Positions 11,531 through 21,553 of a stretch of 64,000 nucleotides of DNA are shown one piece after another. Position 1 is the first letter of the stretch; every line of letters begins with the position of its first letter. Position numbers and translations under genes: made by a program. Origin of the DNA: Patagioenas fasciata (Eukaryota; Chordata; Aves; Columbiformes; Columbidae); contig NC_092523.1 of NCBI RefSeq assembly GCF_037038585.1, positions 28,215,501-28,279,500 on the forward strand, in the 5' to 3' direction. The notes below the pieces were generated by a model. It worked only from the letters and a program-made list of their open reading frames with translations. It was not told the DNA's origin and did no database searches.

Positions 11531-14500
11531 AGTCGTTTTTCGAGGAGTGTGGCGCTGCCAACCCCGGTGAGGTTCCTGCACTTCTCCCTTGGCTGGATCG
11601 TGTATAAACCCTCTTTTAAGCATCTTTTGTGCATTTTTGTGATTGAGGATATGTCGGGGAACCACCCCTTGCTGCTTCTCAGTCCATCAACTTTCAGCCC
11701 CAGCAGCCAGGCCTTGGCAAAAGTGGCCTTAGTATTTCCCAGGTGACCGAGAAAGGCATTTCATATCCCTGACAAGTGTGAGCAGACTCGCGAGCGCAAT
11801 AAAAACGGTTAAATCACATGTCTAATCTAAGCAAATAGTTTTCCGGGTGACTTAGGACCAGTATCTTTGGTGGCAGGCTGAAAACTAAGCTGACTGCCAC
11901 TATGAACCACAGCCCTAGACTTTTGCAGAACTACAAGTTAGAAGTGCTACAAGGACTGTTCGTAGCAGGATGGTTGATCTACTCAACTCAGATAATGTTT
12001 AGGTTTTGAGAAAACATTTTTGAATTCAGCTGAATCGTAAAAACACTTTAGAAGGTACAACAGTGGCTGCCTGAACTCAGACTGGTTTCTTGTTGCTATC
12101 AGCCTTGCGTCACAGCTCAGAGAGTTTATTTCGGCAAAGAGAGGTTCTGCTGACAGGTTTGTGTTTGTTGACATTGGCAGTGGGTGGTGAAACTAGCTTA
12201 GCTACAGAAACTGGGTGCTGAGCAAGCCAGGCAACCTCAGAGATTTGTCACCTTCCTCAGTGCTTCCAGGTAATCTTCAGACTGTTCACAGTGGGCAATA
12301 AAGTAATAGTAATTCCTGGATCACCTCCTCTTCCCAGCTCTCAGGTGGTTCTTTAATCAGTGGAGTGACATACCACTTTGCATGCAAGTGGAACAAATGA
12401 CATGTTTTTTAAAACTAGAAAAAGCTTCTCAGCACCGTAAACAGAGATCACAACCGTGCAAAATGGCTCTTCTCAGCTGGCAGATGGAACAGGCAAAAAA
12501 CCCAATGTCTCTTTGTAAATATGAGCAAGTGTATTTCAGAAAGGAGAGAAACATGCTGTGGCAGTCACTGACTTACTACAGATGACATGATCAAATTTTC
12601 ATTATTTGATGTTGTAAAATGTGCTGGGGAATGGAAAACTTAAGAATCAGTAAAAAAAGAAAAAAGGTCGTAGTAGTGTCATATGGAAGGGAATAAGCTT
12701 GCCATTCATCTCCAGCTAAATGAAAGTACACCATTCACAAAAAGGGGGAGAAGAGTGTTATATGCTCTTTAGAAACCTAAAACACTGATAGAAAGCTGCC
12801 TTTACCATTGCAGGTAGCTAAAAGACCACACTTATCCAGAGTTTTTGTCTTGATGGTTTCTTTTAATGAAAGGCAAGAGCTGTTGGTGCTTCTCACATAA
12901 AGCCTGTAGTAGCTGAGTGGTAGTGGTACAACTGTCACCAATCTGCTTTAGTATCATTATAAGGTATTGATAGCTAAGGGATTTAATTCACTGGCAACCT
13001 CTCTGCTTTTTTTTTGCCTTGCCGTGATGTGTGTTAGCTAAGAGAAACATTTATGCTTAAAGGACTTCTCTGTCATTTTCTTTTGTAATTTAATATTTAA
13101 TAATTAATAATTATGTCAAAACTTAAGTGTATACAAAATTTTCTTCTAAGATTATGCTAATACTTCAGGATTTAAAAATACTTTGAGATACAGATGCAAA
13201 TCCCATTTATTTTACATTATCCAGTTGCAACTTCTAGTAATGATAAATTGGCAGAATACTACCTGTACTATGCACTATGTAAAAGTAGTTTCATGTAGTT
13301 GTAAATTCTTTAAGATTTTAATCTTCGGCTGCAGAATATGGACATACCTGTCTTCTGGGACCATTTTTATGAAGCCTGGCTTAGCAATACAAACCAACTC
13401 CTGTTATATAGAAACTGTCTCAGCAAACAAGGAAATGTGACTGCACAGCCCAAAAATCAAGTGAGAACTTACTGTTGTATGTTTGTTGTACAGTACGGCA
13501 CAGGACAACTGGGAGCAAGTGTTTATTCTCAGTTCCTTACTTGTGAAGGGCAGTATCTCCCGGTATTAGTACTGGCATTGTCAGCTGAAAATGAAGATAT
13601 GCTGTCAAATTTCATACTGTTTTTAACAGTTTTGATATTTTAACTATTCCTTTGTAAATATTAGGTGAATTATCCAAGGCTGGCTGTTAATTGTGCAGTC
13701 AAGCACTTTTGACAGAACATCAATATTGCCAGAGCTTATGTATGAAAAGACACAAAGGCATATCCTTTTTTACCAAGTCTCCAGATGATTTTTTAAATTG
13801 GGGGAAAAAAAAAAAGGTGTATTACTGATGGTGCCACTCAGCGGGATGAATCCTTCATGTGTCATTTTAATTACAGGGGAAACATGGAAAACAAAATTAT
13901 TTGTTGCATCCAATGCTTTATATGAGTCACAATAGACTGAGCTTTTATATTTCTGCATCTGCTGTTTCATATTTTAACATGTCTTTGCAATAAAACCTTT
14001 ATTTCCAAAAAGGCTATCCTTAAAATCTATTCCAGCCTAGGTTCTCTGCTCCACGCTGCTTGCATGTTGTGGTCTACTGTGAGAAATTGTGAAACATCTG
14101 CCTAGACGACTGTGAGCCCTGTGGCAGCATTGCTGCTTGTCCTCTGCTGCCCCATGCAAAATAGCAACTCCTTTTGTTCTTGGAAATGCAATACTTTTTC
14201 TTCCTTCAAAAAACATGTCTAGGCTGATAGCAATGATGTTATTCCTACTGGCTGTCATCGTAATGTTGCTGATAAGGCTCGGCTGACAGAGAGTATGGAG
14301 CTTTAGTCTCAGCTCAGGATCACCCATCTCTGCAGCTGCGTTGCGGGAATAGCCAACGGGACTGTCCCATGCAGGCTGTGGTCTCCTTCCAGCTGGGGGT
14401 TGTTAAGATTAGGTGAAAATTGCTGTGAGTTGTAATGAGGCCTCCACCTCAAAATTTTATGATTGATTAAATAAGATCTGTCTCATGCAGTAGTCACCAA

Positions 14501-17500
14501 ACAGTTTTTATAAAATGTATTAGTACCCATATGAAGCAAGGGTTTGCCCCTAATATAGATTTTTTTTCCTTCTCTATTTTAATAGTTGTTTCCAAATCTT
14601 AGGTACAAAGGTAAAATTAGAAGCCTGGAATTACAGCAGGCTTACTCTAGCAGGCAAAGTCTGAAATAATGGATTTGGTTTATATGTGTGTGTTTTGGGG
14701 ATGTGATCAATGCACAACACAAATGAAACCTTTCTTCTTGAGGTTTCAGGTTAACTTTTAGGATTTCAAGTTAAATTTTACATTTAAGATAATACTTTAT
14801 TGTTACATTCCTTGGTATTTCCCTAATTGTTTTACTGAGCCAATGTAGTGCACAAAATATGTATAAAATAAGGCATGTACATGTGAATTGCAGGGGTTTG
14901 TTATGACCTGGAACAGCATTGTGTATATTATGTGGATTTTGTGTGTTATTTGCACAGTCAGAAATGACGAGTGCTCTGAGAGGATGTGGAAAGCAGCATG
15001 CAGAGCAATGATGGGGCTCCTTCAGAGCTGTGCCTGGTTCATGAATCACTTGTTCTCCTTTTTCTCCTCCCAGGTGGTGTGCTGTCTTTTGCTTGCCATG
15101 ACTCCTGCCAAGCATGGTGCCGGATCATCAATGTGTCTGAATCCCGCTCTTCTCTCCTTGCCTCTGTGGACGCGACTCTAAATGAAACAAACTGGAGTAT
15201 TTCCACACCTGCTGGAAGCAAATACCGGCTCTACGTTGGTTTAGCTTTGGCGATAGTTTCCAGTATCTTTATTGGTTCTAGTTTCATACTGAAGAAGAAA
15301 GGACTTTTGAAGCTGGCAGACAAAGGAGTCTCCCGAGCTGGTAAGCGGTGTTGACCACGTTGCTTGGGCTGGAGACGCAAACACCTTTGTTATAATTTGG
15401 CAAAGTCAAGGTTCAAGGCACAGATCATACGTTTAAAACTGTCATAGTTGAAAAGTGTCATACTTTAACCGTGATCAGAAGTCCTGTCTTGACTAGGGAT
15501 GGAAATACAGTATTATTTCTGTGTGTGATTACAGGAACTGAGCTTTCAGAATTCTTAGGGCTGTGGTGGCAGCGGTTGGCAGTAAATCTCATGAGGTGGT
15601 GATATTTCCTCCCTGACAGCAGTTCTCCCTTTGTCTTACCCTTCGAAACACCTGTCTCTTCCACTCCCCACCCCCCAGTTTGAGATGGAAAGTCTTAAGA
15701 CACTAACTAGATTGAGGTCTTTTTTAAAAAAGAAAGTGCAATTGTCTGTAGAAAGAATACTCATTACAGGAGTTTCCACAGTTCGTACAACTATTCTTTC
15801 ATCAAATGCAACAGATGAAGAGCTAGAAAAAGCATTTAAAAACCCCATTAGACTAATCTCAGAATTCCCTTTGCATGGATTTAAATATTTAGCATTAGCA
15901 GTTTTTGTTTTGTTTGTTGTGTTTCTTGCAATATACTCTTCCAAAGAATTGGATTATTTGCAAAAAAAAGAAATGTGTTACTGAATGTTCTATATACTTA
16001 TGTTTTATGTAAAAAATAAAGCATGCAGTGACATTTTTCTTTCTAATTTATTTCAATTTAAAGTATAATGATAGCAAAAATGTAACTGAGTATGAATATG
16101 TTGGATCTGACCTGCAAAAGCACTTTGAAGCATTTTTTAAGCTCACCAACAATCTTCATAGATATTTTACTTTTGCTTGGAACTTTCCCTCCATGTGTAT
16201 TTAGTCAAATATCATTTTTCAGAAGTTCACATCAAAAAGCAGTAGAGTAATTAATGAGAAATGTCGGTCAAAATCAAATGAAATATTCTTCATATCACAA
16301 CCAGATAACGTGCTCTTTCAATACTTCATATAACTAGATGCAAATGTGAAGTTGTAGTTTTGTCTGTTATAATAAGGTGATCTCTTTCTTCTAAGGTGAG
16401 ATTATTATTTTTTTTCTTGCAGGACAGGGCGGATATTCTTATTTGAAGGAATGGCTTTGGTGGGTGGGATTGTTATCAAGTAAGTCATCTCTTTCCTCTC
16501 AACCTATATGTAAATGCTACATAAAGCAGATTGTTTTAAGTTGATTTATTCCCTGATTTTTCACTCCTCTCACTTGAAAGAAAGGTCTTTGCAATCACCT
16601 TTATGACAAAAGTCGTTCTGAAATCCCGTCTCTTAAATATTGTGTTTGCTCTTTGAAGCTCTTTGCAGTATAACAAACTTTAATATTCGGTTAAATGCAA
16701 AGGGATTGAATCTGTCTAGCTCCTAGGTGTACTTAGGGGGAAAGTGTTTAACTTTTTTTAGCCTTTATTATGCCCGGAGGAAGCTATATAATTTTGAAAA
16801 CAAAATGTGCATATATAGTGTAGAAAATAGATTTTGAGTTATATTTGCTATCACAGCTATCATGCAAAATACTTACAATAGCATGCCTTTTATTGCCCAC
16901 CCCTCAAGCTAACTCAAGTGTTCTTTCTTCTGCAGTGGGATTAGGAGAAGCTGCAAACTTCGCTGCCTACGCCTTTGCACCTGCAACCTTAGTTACCCCC
17001 TTGGGTGCACTGAGTGTTCTCATAAGGTCAGTACAAACTGGAAGCAAACCTTGACAAATGAGCCATTTGCTGTGTGAGGGAAAATACTGGTTTTGGCTGA
17101 AAGTAGAGAATTTTAGTAAGAAAACTGAAAAGCAGTGCATGGAGAAAAATGCTTTTTGGTCCTTGGTGAAAAGATCCCTTGCTTATTTAAAACTGAATTA
17201 TCTGGGAAGAGGGAATGAGAAGTCTTGTTACAAAGGCTAGTATATGCTTTCCCAACAGCCTTCCACCTATATTATAAAGTATTTCTTATCAGCGTATACC
17301 AGGTATACTGCTGGTGCACAGTGGTAGAAGGCTGTGATTTATCTCTTCCTAGAGAACTGAAGCGTTCTTAAAAAGTCCTTTTCTTCCGTTGTGACAGAAC
17401 TTTAGAAGAAAATATAATATTCCCCCATTAAAATATTTTCAGAATAATTTCTTTTTTATAGGGGCATAATTCCATATTAAGGCACACTTAGTAAGCATTT

Positions 17501-19705
17501 TGGGTTATTTTGGTCTTTCCCAAGTCCTTCTGAAAAGAAGGCAAAGAAAATTTTAGCATTTTAAATATCCACAGTTAAAATCTGTGGTTCTTTTGAAATT
17601 TTTGAAATATGAGTGCCTTTCAAACACTCGTCATTTCCTATGTATAAAGAAAAAAAAATTCCAAGTACTTAATATGGCTATCACAGAAGCAGAAAAGACA
17701 TGGATAATGCTGACAACAAGCTTTCTGGGAAATAATTTATTAGCAAAATGAGATTAATGTATTTTAAATTGAAAACTCCTGCATTTAAGACCTGAGTACA
17801 TGATATGAAACATTGTGTTTAAAACCAACCTGGGCCACTTTTTTTTTTTTTTTTGTAAGATGCTTGCAGTAATCTAACTGCTAAAAATAAAATGCAGCCA
17901 TTCTGTCATAGCAAAAGTAGTGTAACTGTGTCCCCTCCAGATGTGCTGGGATCAGCATGTAGGTAGATGCAAACTGCCTGCCTGGCTGCTGCTTCTCAAA
18001 ACAGCCTGAGTTTTAACAACCACTCCTTTGATGTGGGTGGCAATCTTTCTTCTGAAACAGAGAGGTCTTAAAAACTTCATGTCAGCAAGCTCATCACCCT
18101 TGTGCAAAACAAATAGCTGTAATTTGATAGGTTGGTTGAAAAAATATCTGTGGGCATATCTAGACCCTGTTAAGCCTGTATCTCTGCCTAAGGTTGTGCT
18201 CTAGCTGGCTGATCGTGCGCACCGTGAGGTGGCTTCATTTGGGCTGTGTTGTTATCCTTTGGTTAAATCTTGAACCCCTTAGAGATCTTGGGGTCAGTCC
18301 TCTTTGACGGAGGGACGTGCCTTCTCCGTGTCTTTGGGGGGTCCTGGCAAGCCAGGCAGAAACTATGCCTGGGTGGGAGAGCCCACGGAGGGACGAGGAG
18401 CAGTTTCCAAAACTTGTGTTGACTGCTTGTAATGGAAAAAGGAGCACTTTATACCACTTTGGCTAGAAAATAACAGCTTGTGTGGTCATCTATGGGTGTG
18501 TGAGAGTGCATATCCTTGACCCAGGCAATAAGTAATGAAGCTCCTTGAGCAATTTGGACTCTTTACAGCCTGGAGGGGAGGGACCAGGGTTGCTAACCCC
18601 CCAAACACCTCACCTGACCTTCCTGGTCCTGACCACCCTTCTTGCAAAACTCCTTAAAATCTGATTGTTTCGGACTGGTTTCCCATAGATGTAAATTTAA
18701 AAGAGATTTTGAATTAATATAATGTTACACAGACAGATTTGAAATGTCTCACGTGGCTGGTGAAGCTGAACCTTTTATTAATATTTATATTTTGCAAACA
18801 GTGCTATATTGTCATCCTATTTTTTAAATGAGAAGCTGAATATTCATGGAAAGCTGGGCTGTGTACTGAGCATTTTGGGATCAACAGTCATGGTTATTCA
18901 TGCCCCTGAGGAGGAGGAGGTCACCTCACTAGATGAGATGGAAAGCAAGCTGCAAGATCCAGGTCTGTATGCAATTACAACGAACTTGTGCTATAGTTCA
19001 TAGAGGAAGTGTTTGGGCCACCGAATCACTTTCAGCGTATTCTTAGTCTGGTATTTTATCTCATGCACATTACTCTTTTTTCCTTTCCTTTTTCTTACAG
19101 TGTTTGTTACATTTGCTGTTCTCCTAACAGTTGTTGTCCTCGTGCTGATTTTTATCGTGGCTCCAAGTAGAGGTCAAACAAATATACTGATCTACATTTT
19201 AATTTGCTCCCTCATTGGTGCCTTCTCTGTATCATCTGTGAAAGGCCTGGGCATTGCCATTAAACAAATGCTGCAGCGGAAGCCAGTTTATCGACATTCG
19301 TTGGTTTACATTTTGTTGGGCACCTTAGTGCTCTCAGTCAGCACTCAGATCAGCTATCTCAACAAAGCATTGGACGTGTTCAGTACATCTCTAGTGACAC
19401 CTATTTATTACGTGTGTTTCACCACGACGGTTGTGACATGTTCCATCATCCTGTTCAAGGAGTGGAGTAGTATGGACCTGGGTGGTATCATTGGAACCCT
19501 GAGTGGATTTTGCAATATCATCATAGGCATTTTTCTATTGCACGCTTTCAAAAACACTGTTATCACTTGGAGTCAGTTGATGTCCACTGTTACCAAAGAA
19601 CCTTCATTACCACACCATGAATACGAAACCTGTCACACTTTGCTGGAGAGCATGGAAGACCAAGCTTCGGCATATGAGGAGGACAATGTTTTATTCAGTC
19701 AATGA
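11167..19705 (+). CDS. NIPAL1: NIPA-like magnesium transporter 1 (NIPA3), complete, 6 coding exons
   Basis: Coding exons are 11167-11212, 15074-15340, 16423-16479, 16936-17026, 18802-18962 and 19101-19705 (1,227 nt, 408 residues; human about 410). All introns are GT-AG and the phases agree. The start is GCAGCCATGG, a near-perfect Kozak site in the CpG island; residues PACRMGGVLSF across the first junction match the human PCREGYVLSL stretch. An N-terminal luminal or extracellular segment carries possible N-glycosylation sites (N35, N52, N55). It is followed by a nine-helix NIPA/DMT-type membrane domain: [20 protein letters not shown] at about 69-88, [26 protein letters not shown] after it, and the [10 protein letters not shown] and GIIGTLSGF helices in exon 6. 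The acidic loop [12 protein letters not shown] is conserved. NIPA proteins carry Mg2+ across membranes, and NIPAL1 is reported at Golgi and plasma membrane. No frame damage is seen. Confidence 0.96.
11213..15073 (+). other. NIPAL1: NIPAL1 intron 1
   Basis: The intron runs from the GTCAGT donor after exon 1 to the TCTCCTCCCAG acceptor before exon 2. Its first 300 nt are still CpG island and carry a perfect CRE palindrome. A second consensus donor (CATAC|GTAAGA) at 11501/11502 could end an alternative first exon. A splice-flanked open segment of unknown identity lies at 13335-13460. The remainder is AT-rich, with nothing recognisable. Confidence 0.75.
11520..11527. promoter_or_regulatory. Perfect palindromic cAMP-response element
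   Basis: TGACGTCA, flanked by CG-rich sequence (CCGTGACGTCACGC), sits at the downstream edge of the CpG island about 350 nt after the NIPAL1 start codon. The full palindrome is the high-affinity CREB/ATF site. Position in a CpG island favours function, but occupancy is inferred. Confidence 0.6.
13335..15984 (+). CDS. Candidate two-exon gene for a small single-pass membrane protein, interleaved with NIPAL1
   Basis: I do not recognise this protein. Segment A (13335-13460) follows CTTCGGCTGCAG and has ATG at 13338 with A at -3 and G at +4. It reads 41 codons ([15 protein letters not shown]...) and ends at CAA|GTGAGA. Segment B (15679-15984) follows a long pyrimidine tract ending CCACCCCCCAG. 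It reads 101 codons to TGA, and AATAAA lies at 15015+1000, that is 16015-16020. Donor A and acceptor B are both phase 0, so the join would give 142 residues. Segment B has a charged region ([29 protein letters not shown]), a hydrophobic helix [19 protein letters not shown] at about residues 114-132, and a short polar tail. B lies beyond NIPAL1 exon 2 and is out of phase with NIPAL1, so it is not a simple NIPAL1 isoform. Further exons may exist. A chance pairing or dead gene remains possible. Confidence 0.42.
15341..16422 (+). other. NIPAL1: NIPAL1 intron 2, containing an open terminal-exon-like segment
   Basis: GTAAGC donor and TTTCTTGCAG acceptor. The intron encloses segment B of the unidentified candidate gene (15679-about 16040) with its own acceptor, stop codon and poly(A) signal. 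The rest is AT-rich and featureless. Confidence 0.8.
16015..16020 (+). terminator. Poly(A) signal AATAAA after the unidentified intronic ORF
   Basis: A canonical AATAAA lies 31 nt after the TGA of the open segment at 15679-15984, followed within 15-30 nt by a T-rich stretch (GACATTTTTCTTTC) of the sort seen at cleavage sites. No poly(A) tail is encoded in the DNA, which argues against a processed retrocopy. Confidence 0.5.
16480..18801 (+). other. NIPAL1: NIPAL1 introns 3 and 4
   Basis: Intron 3 is 16480-16935 and intron 4 is 17027-18801, with exon 4 between them. Intron 4 has a T16 run at 17839-17854 and a GC-richer stretch at 18180-18660 with no recognisable element. No other gene is seen. 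The short intron 5 (18963-19100) is also ordinary. Confidence 0.75.
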
Positions 19706-20360
19706 AACTCTCAAGCAGTGTTCATCATTGGAAGTATTGTGAATTGCAGACTCAACCCACCCGTGTTTACCGGAATGCTCTTCTTTCCCGCAGTCCCCTG
19801 GAAAACGGTCTGTAAGGCCACTTAAGTGTGGGCTACCCCTCTGTGTGCCAGCTGTTGGTAGTGGTGAATGGAAATGTTCAATAATTGACATGACAGACAG
19901 ACACCTGATGGTGATCGTATGTCAGGCAATGAACAACCTTGTCCTTTTTTATGCAGCATCTCCTATTGGAGAATTTCAGCAGAAAAGAATGGTCTTTGTA
20001 AGATATATTTACAAAGTGCAATTTTGCCATCATGATAAAAGATAATCCTTGCTGAAGTCACAAGCACTCTGCTGTTATCTTAGTGATGGCCTTAATATTT
20101 CAGGCTTTCTTTATATTGTTGTAGTGTATCGCCAAGCAAACTTGTAGATAGTCTACCCGAAGGATATTAATTGGAGATATAATACGAAGAAAATATTGTT
20201 TAAGCCCTTTAGCTGTTAATATAAAATTTTATGCAAGTTTTTTTCATTTTTGATGACCTACCAGTGAACCTTGAATAGAAGTCACCAAAAATTTCTGCAA
20301 TGCGGTTCTTGGTAACCGTTCTTCAAAATCAATTTTTTAACAATAAACTCTTAGCTCTTC
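19706..20360 (+). other. NIPAL1: NIPAL1 3' untranslated region (inferred)
   Basis: From the stop codon to shortly after the first AATAAA, at 20342-20347, which gives a UTR of roughly 0.65 kb. Longer forms ending further downstream cannot be excluded. Confidence 0.6.
20342..20347 (+). terminator. NIPAL1: NIPAL1 poly(A) signal
   Basis: First canonical AATAAA after the NIPAL1 stop codon (637 nt downstream), followed by a T-rich stretch. Confidence 0.6.
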
Positions 20361-20975
20361 TACCTTAGGAGTCCTGAACTCATTGCAAATCCCTAGATGT
20401 GCATGTATCTTTTTATTTTAAAACTATGACAAGGTTACATTGTAAGAAATAGCAAGTTCATTAGAGGCCTGAAAACAGTTGCTGTTAGCTTAAAAAAATT
20501 ATGTGAGGTAAAAAAATAGATTATTCAAAGGTAGAAGAAAAACAGAATGTGCGTTTAAGAATTTCAACTCTGTTTTATACTAATTTGAGACTTAAGAAGG
20601 GGCTTTACTTATTTCTATATTTCTTTCTAATATTGCTACTTATTCATCAAAACCCATTTAAGTGTTTCAAATTTTTTTCTTGTTTTCCAGAAATACCTAA
20701 TTGTTTCTTAAGAGCAAAACAGTCCGGTTATTTATATTCACTTATAAAAGCAAAATCCATTTTCCAATCCTCGAGCTTTTTCTAGAAATACTAGGTAGAG
20801 GAAGGGCTGTATGCGAGGGCTGAGAAACATCAAAACATCTGTTGTTGTAGTTTGGCCTTTTCATCTCTTCTGAAAATGAGTATTCACTTCTATTAGATGT
20901 TTTAGCTATTAATCTAGTGTAGGCTTGAAGGTTAGTATCTGTACCACAGTGTGCTCCTCAGTTGTGGTCACTGAT

Positions 20976-21553
20976 TGTATTAGGTTTGCGTGGTGAGGTT
21001 TTGAGTAGCTGGGGGGGCACAGGGGTGTTTTCTGTGAGAAGCTGCTAGAAGCTTCTCCCATGTCCAACAGAGCAAATGCCAGCCAGCTCCAAGATGGACC
21101 CACCACTGGTCAAGGCTGAGCCCATCAGCAACAGTGGTAGCACCTCTGGGATATCATAGTTAAGAAGGGGGAAAAAACAAACAAACAAAAACCCACCAAA
21201 AAACCAAACCAAAACAAACAAAAAAACAATCAACCAAACAAAAAACAACTGTGGGAATATGTGAGATGAACAACTCTGCAGACACCAAGGTCAGTGAAGA
21301 AGGAGGGCAGGAGATGCTCCAGGTGCTGGGGCAGATTCCCCTGCAGCCCGTGGTGCAGGCCATCGTGAGGCCAACTGTCCCCCTGCAGTCAATGGAGATC
21401 CATGGTGGAGCAGAGACCCACCTGAAGCCCAAGGAGGACCCCACACCAGAGCAGATGGATGCCCAAAGGAGGCTGTGACCCTGTAGGAAGCCTGCGCTGG
21501 AGCAGGATCCTGGCAGGACCCGTGACCCTGGAGAGACAGAGAGAGATAAGGAG
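20976..21553 (+). mobile_element. LTR-type endogenous-retrovirus fossil (probable solo LTR)
   Basis: The segment opens with TGTATTAGGTTTGCGTGG, has a GC-rich body with recurring phrases of the type 'GCTGGAGCAG', 'CCTGCAGCCC' and 'GACCC(C)', and stands out sharply from the AT-rich flanks. From memory it resembles an LTR family abundant in bird genomes; the family name and class are uncertain. No internal coding region accompanies it, so it looks like a solo LTR. An AAAC-type simple-sequence tract occupies 21176-21246 within it. It is clearly decayed and looks moderately old. The 3' limit is approximate. Confidence 0.55.
21176..21246. repeat. (CAAA)n simple repeat
   Basis: A run of CAAA/CAAAA units interrupted by CCAAA and ACCAACC, lying inside the LTR-type segment. 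Confidence 0.85.

Noticed and set aside
10808-11634. Several long overlapping open frames on both strands across the CpG island (up to about 230 codons)
   Set aside because: Arg/Ala/Pro/Gly-rich translations in several frames at once are what GC-rich DNA with few stop codons gives. Only the short NIPAL1 exon 1 (11167-11212) has splice and homology support.
12382-12585. Plus-strand open frame of 67 codons in NIPAL1 intron 1, considered as another exon of the candidate gene
   Set aside because: No convincing acceptor or donor brackets it; its only GT near the end (CAA|GTGTAT) is weak.
21251-21478. Plus-strand open frame of 75 codons (MGICEMNNSADTK...)
   Set aside because: It lies inside the LTR-type fossil and has no protein-family signal.
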